From the NCBI RefSeq assembly GCF_003202155.1, contig NZ_QFLI01000001.1, forward strand, positions 496,001 through 560,000: 64,000 bases of DNA. Direction: 5' to 3'. The notes below the pieces were generated by a model that made no database searches, had not been told where the DNA came from, and saw only the letters and a program-made list of their open reading frames with translations. Origin of the DNA: Marinifilum breve. Its GTDB lineage: Bacteria > Bacteroidota > Bacteroidia > Bacteroidales > Marinifilaceae. Both the position numbers and the translations under genes were made by a program. Shown piece by piece: positions 1 to 9,541 of this stretch (the first letter of the stretch is position 1; each line of letters begins with the position of its first letter).

Positions 1-608
1 GCCATGGTATTCATGTAACCTACCAAATTGTCGTTTATTTCTTTTACAGCTAATTTCTTTAGCTTACTGGCTGTTGCCAAATCTTGCTTGGCTCCTTCGC
101 CTTCGGCTTGCTGTAGTTTAATGGATTCAAAATCATCTTCAGCCGCAGTTAAGGCAGAAATAATTTCACCCACACCTTGCAGTTTGGCAATTGCCGTTAC
201 AACATCCTCTTTACCTAAATCTTTAAGCATCGATCTTACCTCAGCTGTTTCTGCATCGTTGTTCTCATCCTGAATACCCATACCGTAATTTTCTAAAATT
301 CTATAAACCACCAAAGCAGCTTCCTTTACCTCGGCTACCGGAATATGAGTATACCCTTCAACCAATTTAAATAAGGATCGAATTTTCAAATCACGAACAC
401 GATCTTTTTCGGCCAGTTGCGAGTAAGCAATTAAACGTTTTAAAGCCTCTGTTAATGAGGTACTATACTCACTTATTTTTGCGATCAGAGCTATTAAGTA
501 AGTGTCGGTAGTCCAGTCGTTCTGTGCAAATGCATCTATAATTACTCTTACCAATGCACTAGCATCGTTATTACGAATGTTGGTTTTAATTTTTTTAATC
601 AATTTCAT
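1..608 (-). CDS. DUF6261-type protein, C-terminus beyond window edge
   Basis: The gene reads leftward from an ATG at 606-608 and stays open to base 1, so about 202 N-terminal residues are visible and the C-terminus is outside the window. The protein is predicted helical and soluble, with no signal peptide. Its helix-rich pattern and general layout resemble the second DUF6261-type gene at 46773-47540, a family common in Bacteroidota and of unknown function. The family assignment is by resemblance, not by a search. A 42-bp tandem repeat array lies immediately upstream and may belong to its 5' region. Confidence 0.6.
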   Translation of the reverse strand, partial: MKLIKKIKTNIRNNDASALVRVIIDAFAQNDWTTDTYLIALIAKISEYSTSLTEALKRLIAYSQLAEKDRVRDLKIRSLFKLVEGYTHIPVAEVKEAALVVYRILENYGMGIQDENNDAETAEVRSMLKDLGKEDVVTAIAKLQGVGEIISALTAAEDDFESIKLQQAEGEGAKQDLATASKLKKLAVKEINDNLVGYMNTM

Positions 609-625
609 AGTCTTTGTTTTAAGTG

Positions 626-955
626 TTAGTTATGTTGATTATTAAAATTTAAGTCTCTGAATTTCCAACTCCCATTATTTCCGAAAACAACTTGTAAGCT
701 TTCATTAAACGATGAAAGAGCAAAAGATCCACCTTTCATACTTTCATTAAATGATGAAAGAGCAAAAGTTCAACCTTTCATGCTTTCATTAAACGATGAA
801 AGAGCAAAAGTTCCACCTTTCATGCTTTCATTAAACGATGAAAGAGCAAAAGTTCCATCTTTCATACTTTCATTAAATGATAACGCTTCAAAAAAATATT
901 TTGCTTTCATTAAATGATAATTGTTCCAATACCAACTTCCCCATTTCCCCTTCAC
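626..955 (-). pseudogene. Repeat-coding ORF broken by one nonsense codon
   Basis: On the minus strand a frame opens at GTG 955 (or ATG 910) and runs to a TAA at 626-628, interrupted only by one TGA at 770-772. Without that stop it would encode about 109 residues containing tandem copies of a 14-residue unit (SFNESMKGGTFALS). The repeat length of 42 bp is a multiple of three, and in the neighbouring copies the TGA position is GGA, so a single substitution explains the stop. It could be a recently broken small gene. It could equally be a non-coding repeat array that happens to keep a frame. No function is suggested. Confidence 0.35.
699..920. repeat. 42-bp tandem repeat array, each unit with a hairpin
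   Basis: Four full units begin at 699, 741, 783 and 825, a fifth partial unit at 867, and a further fragment at 904. The spacing is exactly 42 bp for the first five. Units differ by only a few substitutions. Each begins with a palindromic core (CTTTCAT, six-base spacer, ATGAAAG), so each could form a small hairpin. The array lies about 90 bp upstream of the DUF6261-type start. Confidence 0.9.
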
Positions 956-1340
956 ACTCTATCAAATTTATATTAATATTTTTACTTAACAAAGAAATAA
1001 TATACTTTATTCAATCTCACCCTTAACCAATTGTAAATTTCAACAGACACTCACAACAGAATACGCTATCACTCTTATTTTCTGAATTGTATTAAAATTT
1101 ATTTAGAGATTTATCTCATTTCAATTCACCTCATAAGCATTGCAACCCCCACACTTTACTAACTTAATAATACGATCACATTCACAATCCTAAAAATCTA
1201 TGATAGATAAACATTTCCCTTAATCCATATCAAAACAGCGAAAATTTTAATGCTCCAAATCGTAAACAATCGAGCCAATCTGGGTCATGATTTTTATCCT
1301 AGCATTAAAATACACTCCCATCTTTCCATCAAATTATTTC
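956..1340. other. AT-rich intergenic stretch with nothing recognised
   Basis: Between the repeat array and the truA promoter the sequence is very AT-rich. I see no convincing ORF, RNA gene or strong hairpin. Confidence 0.5.
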
Positions 1341-1348
1341 TACCTTTG
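1341..1348 (+). promoter_or_regulatory. Probable -7 element of the truA promoter
   Basis: TACCTTTG matches the Bacteroidota -7 consensus TAnnTTTG and lies 17 bp upstream of the truA ATG, giving a very short leader. A clear TTTG -33 box at the usual distance was not seen. Confidence 0.55.
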
Positions 1349-1365
1349 GGCACAAACAAGAATTC

Positions 1366-2172
1366 ATGTCGAAATACAGGTATTTTTTTCATATCGCCTA
1401 CAAAGGCAGTAATTACAGAGGTTGGCAAAAGCAGATTAATGCCAAAAGTATGCAGGAAAGCATTGAGGATGTGTTGAGCAAGTTTCTGAAGGAAAAAATA
1501 CACTGCATGGGTTGTGGCAGAACCGATGCGGGGGTTCATGCATCGCAATATTACTTTCATATCGATGTGAGTCATCCAATTGAGGAGAATCTATTGTTTG
1601 CCATTAACCGAATGCTTCCGCCCGACATTTCTGTTTTCGATTTTCAGTTGGTTGAGCCACAAAATCATGCACAGCACAGCGCCAGTGAGCGTACTTACAA
1701 TTATTTTATTCACACCAGTAAAAATCCCTATTTGAGTGATATCAGTTCGCTTTATTCTCTTGATTTGAACAGTAAAAAAATGCAATTGGCTGCCCAATAT
1801 TTGATTGGCGAAAAAGATTTTCGTGCCTTCTGCAAAACACCCGATAGACACAATCATACCTTTTGTAAGGTAAGCAAAGCACAAATTTATAAAAGCGCTG
1901 ATTCTGGCTCTTTGCGATTCGAGATTACTGCCAATCGCTTTTTAAAAGGGATGATTCGAATCATTGTCCATCAGTTGCTCGAAGTGGGTCAAGAAAAAAT
2001 GAGCGTAGCAGAATTCAAGCATCAGTTGAATCATCAAATCACCCCTTCCCCATTAAATTTGTCATATCCACAGGGCTTATACCTATCAGAAATTAAATAT
2101 CCATTTATAGAACAGAAGAATCTGGCTAATCAGTGTATCATGATGGATTTGAAGGATTGGATTCTAGTTTAG
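1366..2172 (+). CDS. truA: tRNA pseudouridine(38-40) synthase TruA
   Basis: This cytoplasmic enzyme converts uridines 38-40 of the tRNA anticodon stem-loop to pseudouridine. The 268-residue product has the normal family length. It starts with the typical first strand (YFFHIAYKGSNYRGWQ) and carries the catalytic motif GRTDAGVHA near residues 50-58, whose Asp is the nucleophile. The RFEITANRFLKGMIR segment in the second half is also typical. The ATG follows a good -7 promoter element. It appears monocistronic, because the next gene is convergent and about 500 bp away. Confidence 0.95.
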   Translation: MSKYRYFFHIAYKGSNYRGWQKQINAKSMQESIEDVLSKFLKEKIHCMGCGRTDAGVHASQYYFHIDVSHPIEENLLFAINRMLPPDISVFDFQLVEPQNHAQHSASERTYNYFIHTSKNPYLSDISSLYSLDLNSKKMQLAAQYLIGEKDFRAFCKTPDRHNHTFCKVSKAQIYKSADSGSLRFEITANRFLKGMIRIIVHQLLEVGQEKMSVAEFKHQLNHQITPSPLNLSYPQGLYLSEIKYPFIEQKNLANQCIMMDLKDWILV

Positions 2173-2280
2173 CTATAAGTTTCAAGAGTAAATTGCCAAA
2201 AGAATAAGGCTTTCAACAAATTGGATTTAGCTTTTGGATATATAATGAGCTTAATTTAGGAATTCTTCCCTCTCAGGGAA

Positions 2281-2298
2281 TCCCGAAAGTTTTCGGGA
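2281..2298. repeat. 8-bp perfect inverted repeat
   Basis: TCCCGAAA and TTTCGGGA are separated by two bases. No T-run follows, so it is not a normal intrinsic terminator. It may be part of a repeat element. Confidence 0.6.
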
Positions 2299-2416
2299 GG
2301 CTACAGCCAGAAGGGTATTTTTGGTTCTATATGAAATTTAGTATAAGGCCAATTCGATTACTAATTGAAAACAATAATTCTATAGATTAACTTTAATTTG
2401 CTCAAGCCGCATGGCT

Positions 2417-2445
2417 CATCCTTTTTCCATTGATGAAAAAGGATG
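2417..2445. repeat. 11-bp perfect inverted repeat
   Basis: CATCCTTTTTC at 2417-2427 and GAAAAAGGATG at 2435-2445 flank a 7-base loop. This is a strong hairpin without a terminator-like T-run on either side. Confidence 0.7.
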
Positions 2446-2668
2446 CAAAAAATCTAGGGCGAGTAAGCCCAAACCTCTTCTACTTGAAAAATTTAAGTGC
2501 GGCGGAGTGATCTTCGAACAAGTTCTCAGCTTCTCCGTCTTACTAAAAATTTATTCTACGGATAAGCGGTTTGTCCTTCCCATGCCCTACCCCAGTTCGA
2601 ACCAAGCAAATGTAATTTTACAACTTCACAAAGAGATGAAATTCTTAGTAGGCTTGTGATTTGGAGCT

Positions 2669-4807
2669 TCAATCCGCATACTTCTCCAACTTCACATACA
2701 ATTCTTCAGGATTTATTGGCTTGGTTACAAAATCGGTCATGCCTGCACCAATTACTTTGGCTCGTATCTCGTTAAAGGCTGATGCCGTAACGGCAATAAT
2801 AGGCAACTCCTTGTATTTCTCCTGATTAAGATTTCTGATACTTTGAGCTGCATCGTAACCATCCATTACAGGCATTTGCAAATCCATAAGTACCATATCG
2901 TAATCGGCTTCCTGAACTTTGTCTAATGCAATTTTACCATTCTTGGCAATATCATAGCTTACATCCCACTTCTTAAGGAATTGCTTTATAATTAACACAT
3001 TCATTGGGTTGTCTTCCGCTACTAAAATGTGCATCCCCTTCAGCTTTTGGCAATCGGTAAAATGTCCTTCTGAAAAACTAACTTTAGGTTTTGATTTCAA
3101 ACTGATTTTTAGCTTAACATCCACAAAGAAAGAGGTTCCTTTTCCTGCTTCACTTTCCACATTAATGCGACCATTCATTAACTCTACCAGCTTTCCGGTA
3201 ATGGCCAGTCCCAATCCAGTTCCGCCATACAATCGCGTGGTATTGGAATCTGCCTGCGAGAAAGATTCAAAAATCTGATCTTTCTTGTCAACCGGAATCC
3301 CAATTCCCGTATCGTTAATTTCAAACTGAATATTCACCATATTATCCGAACTGCCTTTAAATTCTGCCTTTAAAACCACTCTACCTTCATCGGTAAATTT
3401 TATGGCATTACAACACAAGTTGGTAATTATTTGCGATAACCTGGTAGGATCACCAGTAAGATGTGCAGGAATTTTAGGATCAATTTCAATAACAAATTCC
3501 AGATCTTTTTCTTTTGCCTTCATGTAAAATCCAGCAGTCACATTATTGATGAAATTTCTAAAATTAAAGTCGATTTTCTCCAATTCAATCTTACCTGCTT
3601 CAATTTTACTAAAATCCAGAATGTCATTAATTAATGTCATCAAGTTATCGGCCGATAGCTTTAAAATGTTCAGATTACTTAACTGATCTTCCCTTGGTTC
3701 ATTTTCCGACAACAAATGTGTAACTCCGATTACAGCGTTCATTGGCGTACGTATTTCGTGCGACATGGTAGACAGAAACTGCGCCTTGGCTTTGGTAGCC
3801 TCTTCGGCTTTTTCTTTGGCTGCTATCAATTCCGACTCCACTCTTTTTCGCTCCGACAAATCGTTAAGTGCAACAAAATGAATATTGTCCTCGGACAACT
3901 GCACAGGATTTAAAATTACCTCAACAGGAAATTCCATTCCATTCTCCTTCCTATGGATCCAATCAAACTTATTAAAGCCCCTTTCTCTGGCTTTGTAAAT
4001 TAAATCCATAGCTTTATCAGATGATTTCGTACCATCAGGTTGAAACTCAGGAGAAAAATCTCTAACAAATTTACCTACGAAATCTTCACGTTCTTTAACT
4101 CCAAAAAGATCTAAACAAGCCTGATTGCAATCTAAAAATCTCGACTCTTTAATAATCAGGTATGCTACTGACGATTTTTCAAAAATCATTCTGAATTTTT
4201 CGTCGGTAACATTCTTCTCTTCTTCTAAATTTTTTCGCTCTGATATGTCTTTTATAAATCCTGATAATCCTGTTGCCTTACCATCTTCTCCTATGATTAA
4301 TCGCTCCTCAATTTCGCACCACTTGTAGCTGCCCGATTTGGTAACAAAACGCAACTCAAAATGATTGGTTTTTTCCTTATGCTCAAGCAAATATCTAAGT
4401 TTTAACTTACAAAGTTCAATATCATCAGGATGCACAAACTCAAATACATTTGTACCAATACTCGACCATAAATCAAAACCAGTCATCTTCGTCCAGGCCG
4501 GATTTAAATACATCCATTCTCCTTCGATATTGGCTTGGAAAATTACCTCACTAATATTATCCACAATTGACTCTAGTCTTGAGCTTGCTGTTTTAACCTC
4601 TGCAGATTTTGTTTCCAGATTTTTCTGAAGCTCGCTATTTACATTGAACAATTCTTGCGAATTTTTTTCCAGAATATTTTCAATTTGCTTGATATCAGAA
4701 TCAAAGTCAACATATGCATCATTGATCACATCAAGAAAATCTTTGAATTTTTCCTGCTCCTCTTCTGATAAATATTTTCTGATTTGTCTTTTAAGTAGTC
4801 GATGCAT
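2669..4807 (-). CDS. Hybrid sensor histidine kinase, PAS-PAS-HisKA-HATPase-REC
   Basis: This 712-residue soluble signalling kinase has no membrane segment. A helical or coiled-coil N-terminus (about 1-75) precedes two PAS domains (about 76-195 and 200-325). The dimerisation domain follows, with the phospho-accepting His in MSHEIRTPMNAVIG (near residue 352). The ATPase domain has an N box (CNAIKFTDEG) and G boxes (DTGIGIP, GTGLGLAI). A C-terminal receiver has its Asp in VLMDLQMPVMDG (near residue 639) and a conserved KP loop. It begins 4 bp after the stop of the FIST-domain gene, so the two are almost certainly cotranscribed, and FIST is the likely sensory partner. No DNA-binding output is present, so phosphorelay to another protein is expected. 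Confidence 0.93.
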   Translation of the reverse strand: MHRLLKRQIRKYLSEEEQEKFKDFLDVINDAYVDFDSDIKQIENILEKNSQELFNVNSELQKNLETKSAEVKTASSRLESIVDNISEVIFQANIEGEWMYLNPAWTKMTGFDLWSSIGTNVFEFVHPDDIELCKLKLRYLLEHKEKTNHFELRFVTKSGSYKWCEIEERLIIGEDGKATGLSGFIKDISERKNLEEEKNVTDEKFRMIFEKSSVAYLIIKESRFLDCNQACLDLFGVKEREDFVGKFVRDFSPEFQPDGTKSSDKAMDLIYKARERGFNKFDWIHRKENGMEFPVEVILNPVQLSEDNIHFVALNDLSERKRVESELIAAKEKAEEATKAKAQFLSTMSHEIRTPMNAVIGVTHLLSENEPREDQLSNLNILKLSADNLMTLINDILDFSKIEAGKIELEKIDFNFRNFINNVTAGFYMKAKEKDLEFVIEIDPKIPAHLTGDPTRLSQIITNLCCNAIKFTDEGRVVLKAEFKGSSDNMVNIQFEINDTGIGIPVDKKDQIFESFSQADSNTTRLYGGTGLGLAITGKLVELMNGRINVESEAGKGTSFFVDVKLKISLKSKPKVSFSEGHFTDCQKLKGMHILVAEDNPMNVLIIKQFLKKWDVSYDIAKNGKIALDKVQEADYDMVLMDLQMPVMDGYDAAQSIRNLNQEKYKELPIIAVTASAFNEIRAKVIGAGMTDFVTKPINPEELYVKLEKYAD

Positions 4808-4811
4808 TGCT

Positions 4812-5948
4812 TTATTTTTCAGAAATTGTAGTAATTGTCATGGTTTGATTGTGCAACTTACACGGAGTGTTTTTGCGAAAAGGAGAAATTTCTCCGTAAG
4901 AGTAAAATCCTGTAATGCACACGTCATTACCAATCACATCCGACACAGCTTCTACCTCCTCTTCAATCAACTGCTTTAAAACCAACTTTCGGCCTACACA
5001 ACTAATCAAAATAGCTATTTCAGCTCTATCCTTTGGTAATATTTCGGTAGTAGTTATGGCAGAGTTTTCTGCTCCATTTATTAATCTATCCACATTGGCT
5101 TTCATCAATCTCACATAAGCACCCTCGGGTATACAGCCAGCAAAAGTCATTGATTGATCTTGTTCGTTTACCCCAAGAATGGTGCGAACCACTGGTTCCT
5201 GAATGCCATCTTCACGTAAACTTAAAGGGAACAATAAACCCGATGCTGGCAATCCTTCTGCTTTATCACCCAAAAATTGTTTGTAAAGCTGTAATGCTGG
5301 TTTTCCATCCAATTCGTACAATACATTTCCTTTCGATTTGGTTACCAACCTTTCTAATCCAAAACTATCCCATCCTCCATTTGAACCATAGCCTACGGAA
5401 ATTTTTTCACCATAAAAACCTAGAGCAGCAATACAATTGGACACTGGCTTACCTGATTTATCATACACAACCGTTTCGTTGAAATCACTACCATCACCTG
5501 CTAAACCTCCGGTAACCGTAACATTTCCAGGCAGCTTATTTTCTATCCCATTAACCAGCTCGGCACCATTAATATTCAACCCATCAGAAAGAATCATAAC
5601 ATGCTTTAAACCTTCCTTATCCAGTTTGTCCAATAATTTAGCACCTAACAGTTTATTATCAACCCCCTCTTCAATTTGTATGGATTCCAACTTTACCTTC
5701 GAATTTTCAAATTCAATTGCAGTAATCACCACGGAATCATCTACTACTTCGGTTCCAGAGATTTCACCAGCGGAAGAACAACCAAATAAAACCGCTTCCG
5801 GATAATGGTGCTTTAATGCTAATGTGAGAGTCTCATCCAACATTAACTTTCGAAATCCAAAAACAAATATCAGATCTGCTTTAACACGTAAATTATTAAT
5901 ATTTGGTAACTCATCAATTGAATTAATTCTCAGCTTGTCAATTTTCAT
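4812..5948 (-). CDS. FIST domain signal-transduction protein
   Basis: This cytoplasmic 378-residue protein has FIST N (about 25-220) and FIST C (about 225-365) domains. FIST domains are proposed to bind small ligands such as amino acids and often sit with kinases or chemotaxis proteins. Visible family marks are the FGCSSAGEI segment near residue 55, GGLAGDG near 145 and GFYSYGEISP near the C-terminus. The stop is 4 bp from the hybrid kinase start, indicating an operon in which FIST may feed the kinase. The gene is divergent from the penicillin-binding protein gene. The ligand cannot be inferred. Confidence 0.9.
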   Translation of the reverse strand: MKIDKLRINSIDELPNINNLRVKADLIFVFGFRKLMLDETLTLALKHHYPEAVLFGCSSAGEISGTEVVDDSVVITAIEFENSKVKLESIQIEEGVDNKLLGAKLLDKLDKEGLKHVMILSDGLNINGAELVNGIENKLPGNVTVTGGLAGDGSDFNETVVYDKSGKPVSNCIAALGFYGEKISVGYGSNGGWDSFGLERLVTKSKGNVLYELDGKPALQLYKQFLGDKAEGLPASGLLFPLSLREDGIQEPVVRTILGVNEQDQSMTFAGCIPEGAYVRLMKANVDRLINGAENSAITTTEILPKDRAEIAILISCVGRKLVLKQLIEEEVEAVSDVIGNDVCITGFYSYGEISPFRKNTPCKLHNQTMTITTISEK

Positions 5949-6167
5949 GCTATATGTGTAAATAAGTAGTAGAATTCCACTTAATGGTGAATTTTATATT
6001 ATTCGTCAACATTTTAATACGATTCGCAGCAAAGTATGTTACATAAGTTAATTAAAAAATTAGATTTTATCACTATTTTTGAACTTTCAGTAAGTAATGT
6101 TTTACAATGAGATATAATCTTTATTGTGAATATTCGTTGAATAATAGTAGCATCAAGAATTTTAAGT

Positions 6168-8567
6168 ATGGCAAAAACAAAAAAAACGACAAGCAGAAAA
6201 ACGAATTCCAAAAGAAAGACTTCTTCAAAGAAAAAGACGAAGAAAAGAAGTATTAAGTCTTATATCATTCGTTTGGGATTACTGGCAATTGCATGTGCTC
6301 TTGTTGGGATTGGCTTGCTGTTTTCGACAGTATACCTCGGGTTCTGGGGAAAACTTCCCGATTATTACACTTTGCGTAACATTAAAAATGCAGATGCCTC
6401 TGAAATCTACTCTGAAGATGGTGCTATTTTAGGTAGAGTTTATGCCGAAAACAGAACCAATGTCAATTTTAAGGATATTTCTCCAAATGTAATAAACTCA
6501 TTAATTGCAACCGAAGATGTGCGTTTTTACGAACATCAGGGTGTTGATCAGAGAAGTATGCTTCGTGTTTTGGTAAAATCTCTGATCATGAGAGATCGCA
6601 GTTCTGGAGGAGGAAGTACCTTAAGTCAACAACTTGCAAAAAATCTCTATCCTAGAAAGCGTTATGGTGCCATATCAATGCCAATCAATAAAATTAGGGA
6701 AGCCATAACTGCCTCGAGATTGGAAAAAATATATTCGAAAAAAGAGATCTTACAACTATACTTGAATACGGTTTCCTTCGGCGAAAATGTATTTGGAATT
6801 GAAAGTGCATCCAGACAATTTTTTAGCAAGCCTGCTTCTGCATTAAAAACGCAAGAATGTGCTGTTTTAATCGGAATGCTTAAGGCACCTACCTACTACA
6901 ATCCACGATTGCATCCCGATAGATCAAAACAAAGGCGAAATGTGGTTTTGAATCAAATGGCAAAATATGAATACATTTCAGAAACAAAAGCAAAGCAATT
7001 GAAAGCTTTACCATTGGGATTAAGATATAACAATCAGGCTTCAAAAAATGGTTTGGCTCCTTATTTAAGAGAGAATATTAGAATTCAAACAAATAAAATA
7101 TTGGCAGATTACCCTAAGGAAGATGGAAGTTATTATGACATTTACAGAGATGGCTTAAAGATTACCACAACTTTGGACTCCAAACTACAGGCATATGCTG
7201 AACAATCGGTAGGTGAACATTTAAAGCGTCTTCAAGACTTGTTTTACAAACATTGGGGTACCTCAAAACCTTGGGACAACAAAAAGGATATTCTTAGTGA
7301 TGCCAAACGTCGATCGGATCGTTACAAAAAGTTGAAAAAATCTGGTAAGTCGGAACAAGAAATCAATAAGATTTTCAATAAAAAAGTTGACATGAAAATT
7401 TTCACTTGGTCTGGTGAAAAGAACGTAAACATGTCGCCTAACGATTCGATTAAACACTACGTTCAACTTTTAAACACAGGCTTTTTGGCTATGGAGCCAC
7501 ACTCTGGGAAAATAAAAGCTTGGGTTGGAGGAATCGATTTTAATCACTTTAAATACGATCATGTTACTGCAAAAAGGCAAGTCGGATCGGTATTTAAACC
7601 TGTTGTTTTCTCCGCTGCTCTAGAAGAAGGAGTATCTCCATTTGAATATTTACCAAACGAAAGAAAGGTATACGAAGAATACGATAATTGGTCGCCAAGA
7701 AATGCCGACAACAAATACGAAGGCAGTTATAGTATGGAAGGTGCTTTGGCTGAATCGGTAAATACCATTGCTGTAGATGTACTTTTGCAAACCGGTATTC
7801 GGGATGCTATAGTTCTGGCCGAAGAAATGGGTGTAGACAGTAATTTGCCTAAAGTTCCTTCGCTTGCATTGGGTACAGCAAACATTTCCTTGTTCGAAAT
7901 GATTCAGGTTTATGCAACTTTAGCCAACCGAGGTGTGCATGTTGATCCCTATTATCTGGTAAAAATTGAGGATAAAAATGGAAATCTAATTGCTGATTTA
8001 TCGAAGCAAAGAGGTGAAAATAGATTTGTGTTATCCCCTCAGAATGCAGATATCATCAATCACATGCTACAAGCTGTTGTAAACAGCGGAACTGGTAAAT
8101 CACTTCGAAATGTATATAAACTAGAAGGTGATTTGGCCGGTAAAACAGGAACTACAAATTCACATGCTGATGGATGGTACATTGGTTACAATTCCAATTT
8201 GGTAGCTGGAGCCTGGGTTGGAGCCGATGATATGCGTGTACATTTCCGCTCTTTAACTTTAGGGCAAGGTGCAAGCATGGCATTGCCTATTTATGGCAAA
8301 TTCATGCATAAACTAAGTCGCAACCGAAAATTCACGAACTATAGTTATGCTTCAATCCACAAACCAGATAATGACATTCTTGCACAATTAAGTATCCCTC
8401 ACTACATGCCAAAAGATTCAGGATTACTCAAGAACATTTTTGGCGTTAAAGCGAAGGATCGCGACAAACTAATGGAACGCAAGCAGAGAAAAGAAAAAAG
8501 AAAAGCCAAGAGAAAATCTATATATCAGAGAATCAAAAACATTTTCAAAAAGAAGAACAAAGATTAG
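6168..8567 (+). CDS. Class A penicillin-binding protein (PBP1A type)
   Basis: This bifunctional peptidoglycan synthase is anchored in the inner membrane. A Lys-rich cytoplasmic tail (residues 1-30) precedes one membrane helix (about 32-55). A GT51 glycosyltransferase domain follows, with EDVRFYEHQGVD near 116 and GGSTLSQQLAKNL near 150. The transpeptidase domain has the active Ser in GSVFKP near 472, an SVN-type motif (ESVNT) near 528 and KTGTTN near 659. The length of 799 residues is normal. The C-terminus is again very basic. The gene is convergent with the CHAD gene, and the two stop codons overlap. Confidence 0.95.
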   Translation: MAKTKKTTSRKTNSKRKTSSKKKTKKRSIKSYIIRLGLLAIACALVGIGLLFSTVYLGFWGKLPDYYTLRNIKNADASEIYSEDGAILGRVYAENRTNVNFKDISPNVINSLIATEDVRFYEHQGVDQRSMLRVLVKSLIMRDRSSGGGSTLSQQLAKNLYPRKRYGAISMPINKIREAITASRLEKIYSKKEILQLYLNTVSFGENVFGIESASRQFFSKPASALKTQECAVLIGMLKAPTYYNPRLHPDRSKQRRNVVLNQMAKYEYISETKAKQLKALPLGLRYNNQASKNGLAPYLRENIRIQTNKILADYPKEDGSYYDIYRDGLKITTTLDSKLQAYAEQSVGEHLKRLQDLFYKHWGTSKPWDNKKDILSDAKRRSDRYKKLKKSGKSEQEINKIFNKKVDMKIFTWSGEKNVNMSPNDSIKHYVQLLNTGFLAMEPHSGKIKAWVGGIDFNHFKYDHVTAKRQVGSVFKPVVFSAALEEGVSPFEYLPNERKVYEEYDNWSPRNADNKYEGSYSMEGALAESVNTIAVDVLLQTGIRDAIVLAEEMGVDSNLPKVPSLALGTANISLFEMIQVYATLANRGVHVDPYYLVKIEDKNGNLIADLSKQRGENRFVLSPQNADIINHMLQAVVNSGTGKSLRNVYKLEGDLAGKTGTTNSHADGWYIGYNSNLVAGAWVGADDMRVHFRSLTLGQGASMALPIYGKFMHKLSRNRKFTNYSYASIHKPDNDILAQLSIPHYMPKDSGLLKNIFGVKAKDRDKLMERKQRKEKRKAKRKSIYQRIKNIFKKKNKD

Positions 8568-9376
8568 TGCTTTAAAAAGTTAGTAAGCATTTGTTGTTTG
8601 AATTCTTTAATATGAGCATTCTTTTCGCTTCTGTTTTTATTCTTTATTTCACGAACCAATGATTTGAATTCTGGATTTGGAGCAAAGCTTTGAATCTTAG
8701 CCAACTTCTTATCCAGAACATCTCGGTCGTGCCAGTTACCAAGAGTAGATTCCGTTTCATTCACAATATTGTATTCTCTTTCTAAATCATCAGAACTCTC
8801 TACAGCAATTAATAACTGAAGTAAGGATTTTATAATTTTGAAAAACTTACGAATATCATGGTAATTCTCTTCTCCTCTCGAAGAAGCCCATAGTTTGTAT
8901 ATCAAATCCAATTCATCATGAATGATTTTATCAGCCTTTTCTCTTAATTCCGGTGTAGATATTCCTTCCAAAACTTGATAAAGATTTTCCATTCGTTTTT
9001 TAAATTTATCAAGCTTGAATTTATCCAATACTACTATAAAATCATTTGATATATTCGACTGATTCTCTTCTAAAATCTCAATTACTTTTTCCTGATTCTT
9101 CACATTGTGTTGCAGAACCAAACTTTTACAGACTTGAATTGTCCTTACACGACCTGAATATTTAAAAACAGGTCTTAATTGCTTTAGCAACTTTCCGATA
9201 ATAACAGTATCCAAGTGCAGTGCTTCCACTAACAAAAGCAAGCTTCGCATATATTTAATATCAACACGCAACTTGTGTACATTATCCTCATTTAGACTTT
9301 TAGCCTCTGCCAGATGCAATAAAAATGCATCAAATCTTTTCTTGTAAAACGTGATTAATTTATTCATATCTATCAT
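8564..9376 (-). CDS. CHAD domain protein
   Basis: The 270-residue helical protein has the CHAD pattern: an N-terminal helix with HKLRVDIKYMRSLL, in which conserved His, Arg and Lys residues bind phosphate, and a second half repeat with HDIRKFFKIIKSLL and WHDRDVL. CHAD domains bind polyphosphate and are often linked to polyphosphate granules. ATG codons at 9376 and 9367 are both possible starts. The TAA (8564-8566) overlaps the PBP stop (8565-8567) on the other strand. No partner enzyme of polyphosphate metabolism is adjacent. Confidence 0.85.
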   Translation of the reverse strand: MIDMNKLITFYKKRFDAFLLHLAEAKSLNEDNVHKLRVDIKYMRSLLLLVEALHLDTVIIGKLLKQLRPVFKYSGRVRTIQVCKSLVLQHNVKNQEKVIEILEENQSNISNDFIVVLDKFKLDKFKKRMENLYQVLEGISTPELREKADKIIHDELDLIYKLWASSRGEENYHDIRKFFKIIKSLLQLLIAVESSDDLEREYNIVNETESTLGNWHDRDVLDKKLAKIQSFAPNPEFKSLVREIKNKNRSEKNAHIKEFKQQMLTNFLKH

Positions 9377-9494
9377 ATAAGTCCCCTATCATTCATATAC
9401 AATATACACAAAATCAAAATATTAGTAAAATGAAATTTGAGCAAGCGCTTTTTGTTTAATTTAAAATAATATTCTTAAATGGATACAAATAAAA

Positions 9495-9522
9495 AAAGAC
9501 CACCTAAAATTAGGTGGTCTTT
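9495..9522 (-). terminator. Strong intrinsic terminator after the SPFH/RHH operon
   Basis: A 13-bp perfect stem (9495-9507 with 9510-9522) has a T-run on the minus strand (A-run at 9491-9497). It lies just downstream of the small RHH gene. Confidence 0.9.
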
Positions 9523-9541
9523 GCATAACTGAATTAACTAT

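Larger units (their letters stand above)
2173..2668. other. Gene-free stretch with two perfect inverted repeats
   Basis: This gap between truA and the convergent histidine kinase has no convincing gene. A short frame at 2411-2659 runs through the hairpins and looks accidental. It holds an 8-bp perfect inverted repeat at 2281-2298 and an 11-bp perfect inverted repeat at 2417-2445. It may be a decayed intergenic repeat element. Confidence 0.5.

Noticed and set aside
28-273. 81-residue plus-strand ORF at the left edge
   Set aside because: It is the antisense shadow of the cut DUF6261-type gene, which is continuous on the other strand.
699-920. CRISPR array
   Set aside because: The units are contiguous 42-bp tandem copies without unique spacers, and no cas genes are present.
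2411-2659. 82-residue plus-strand ORF
   Set aside because: It runs through inverted repeats, has no ribosome-binding-site context, and its composition is unlike the neighbouring genes; probably non-coding.
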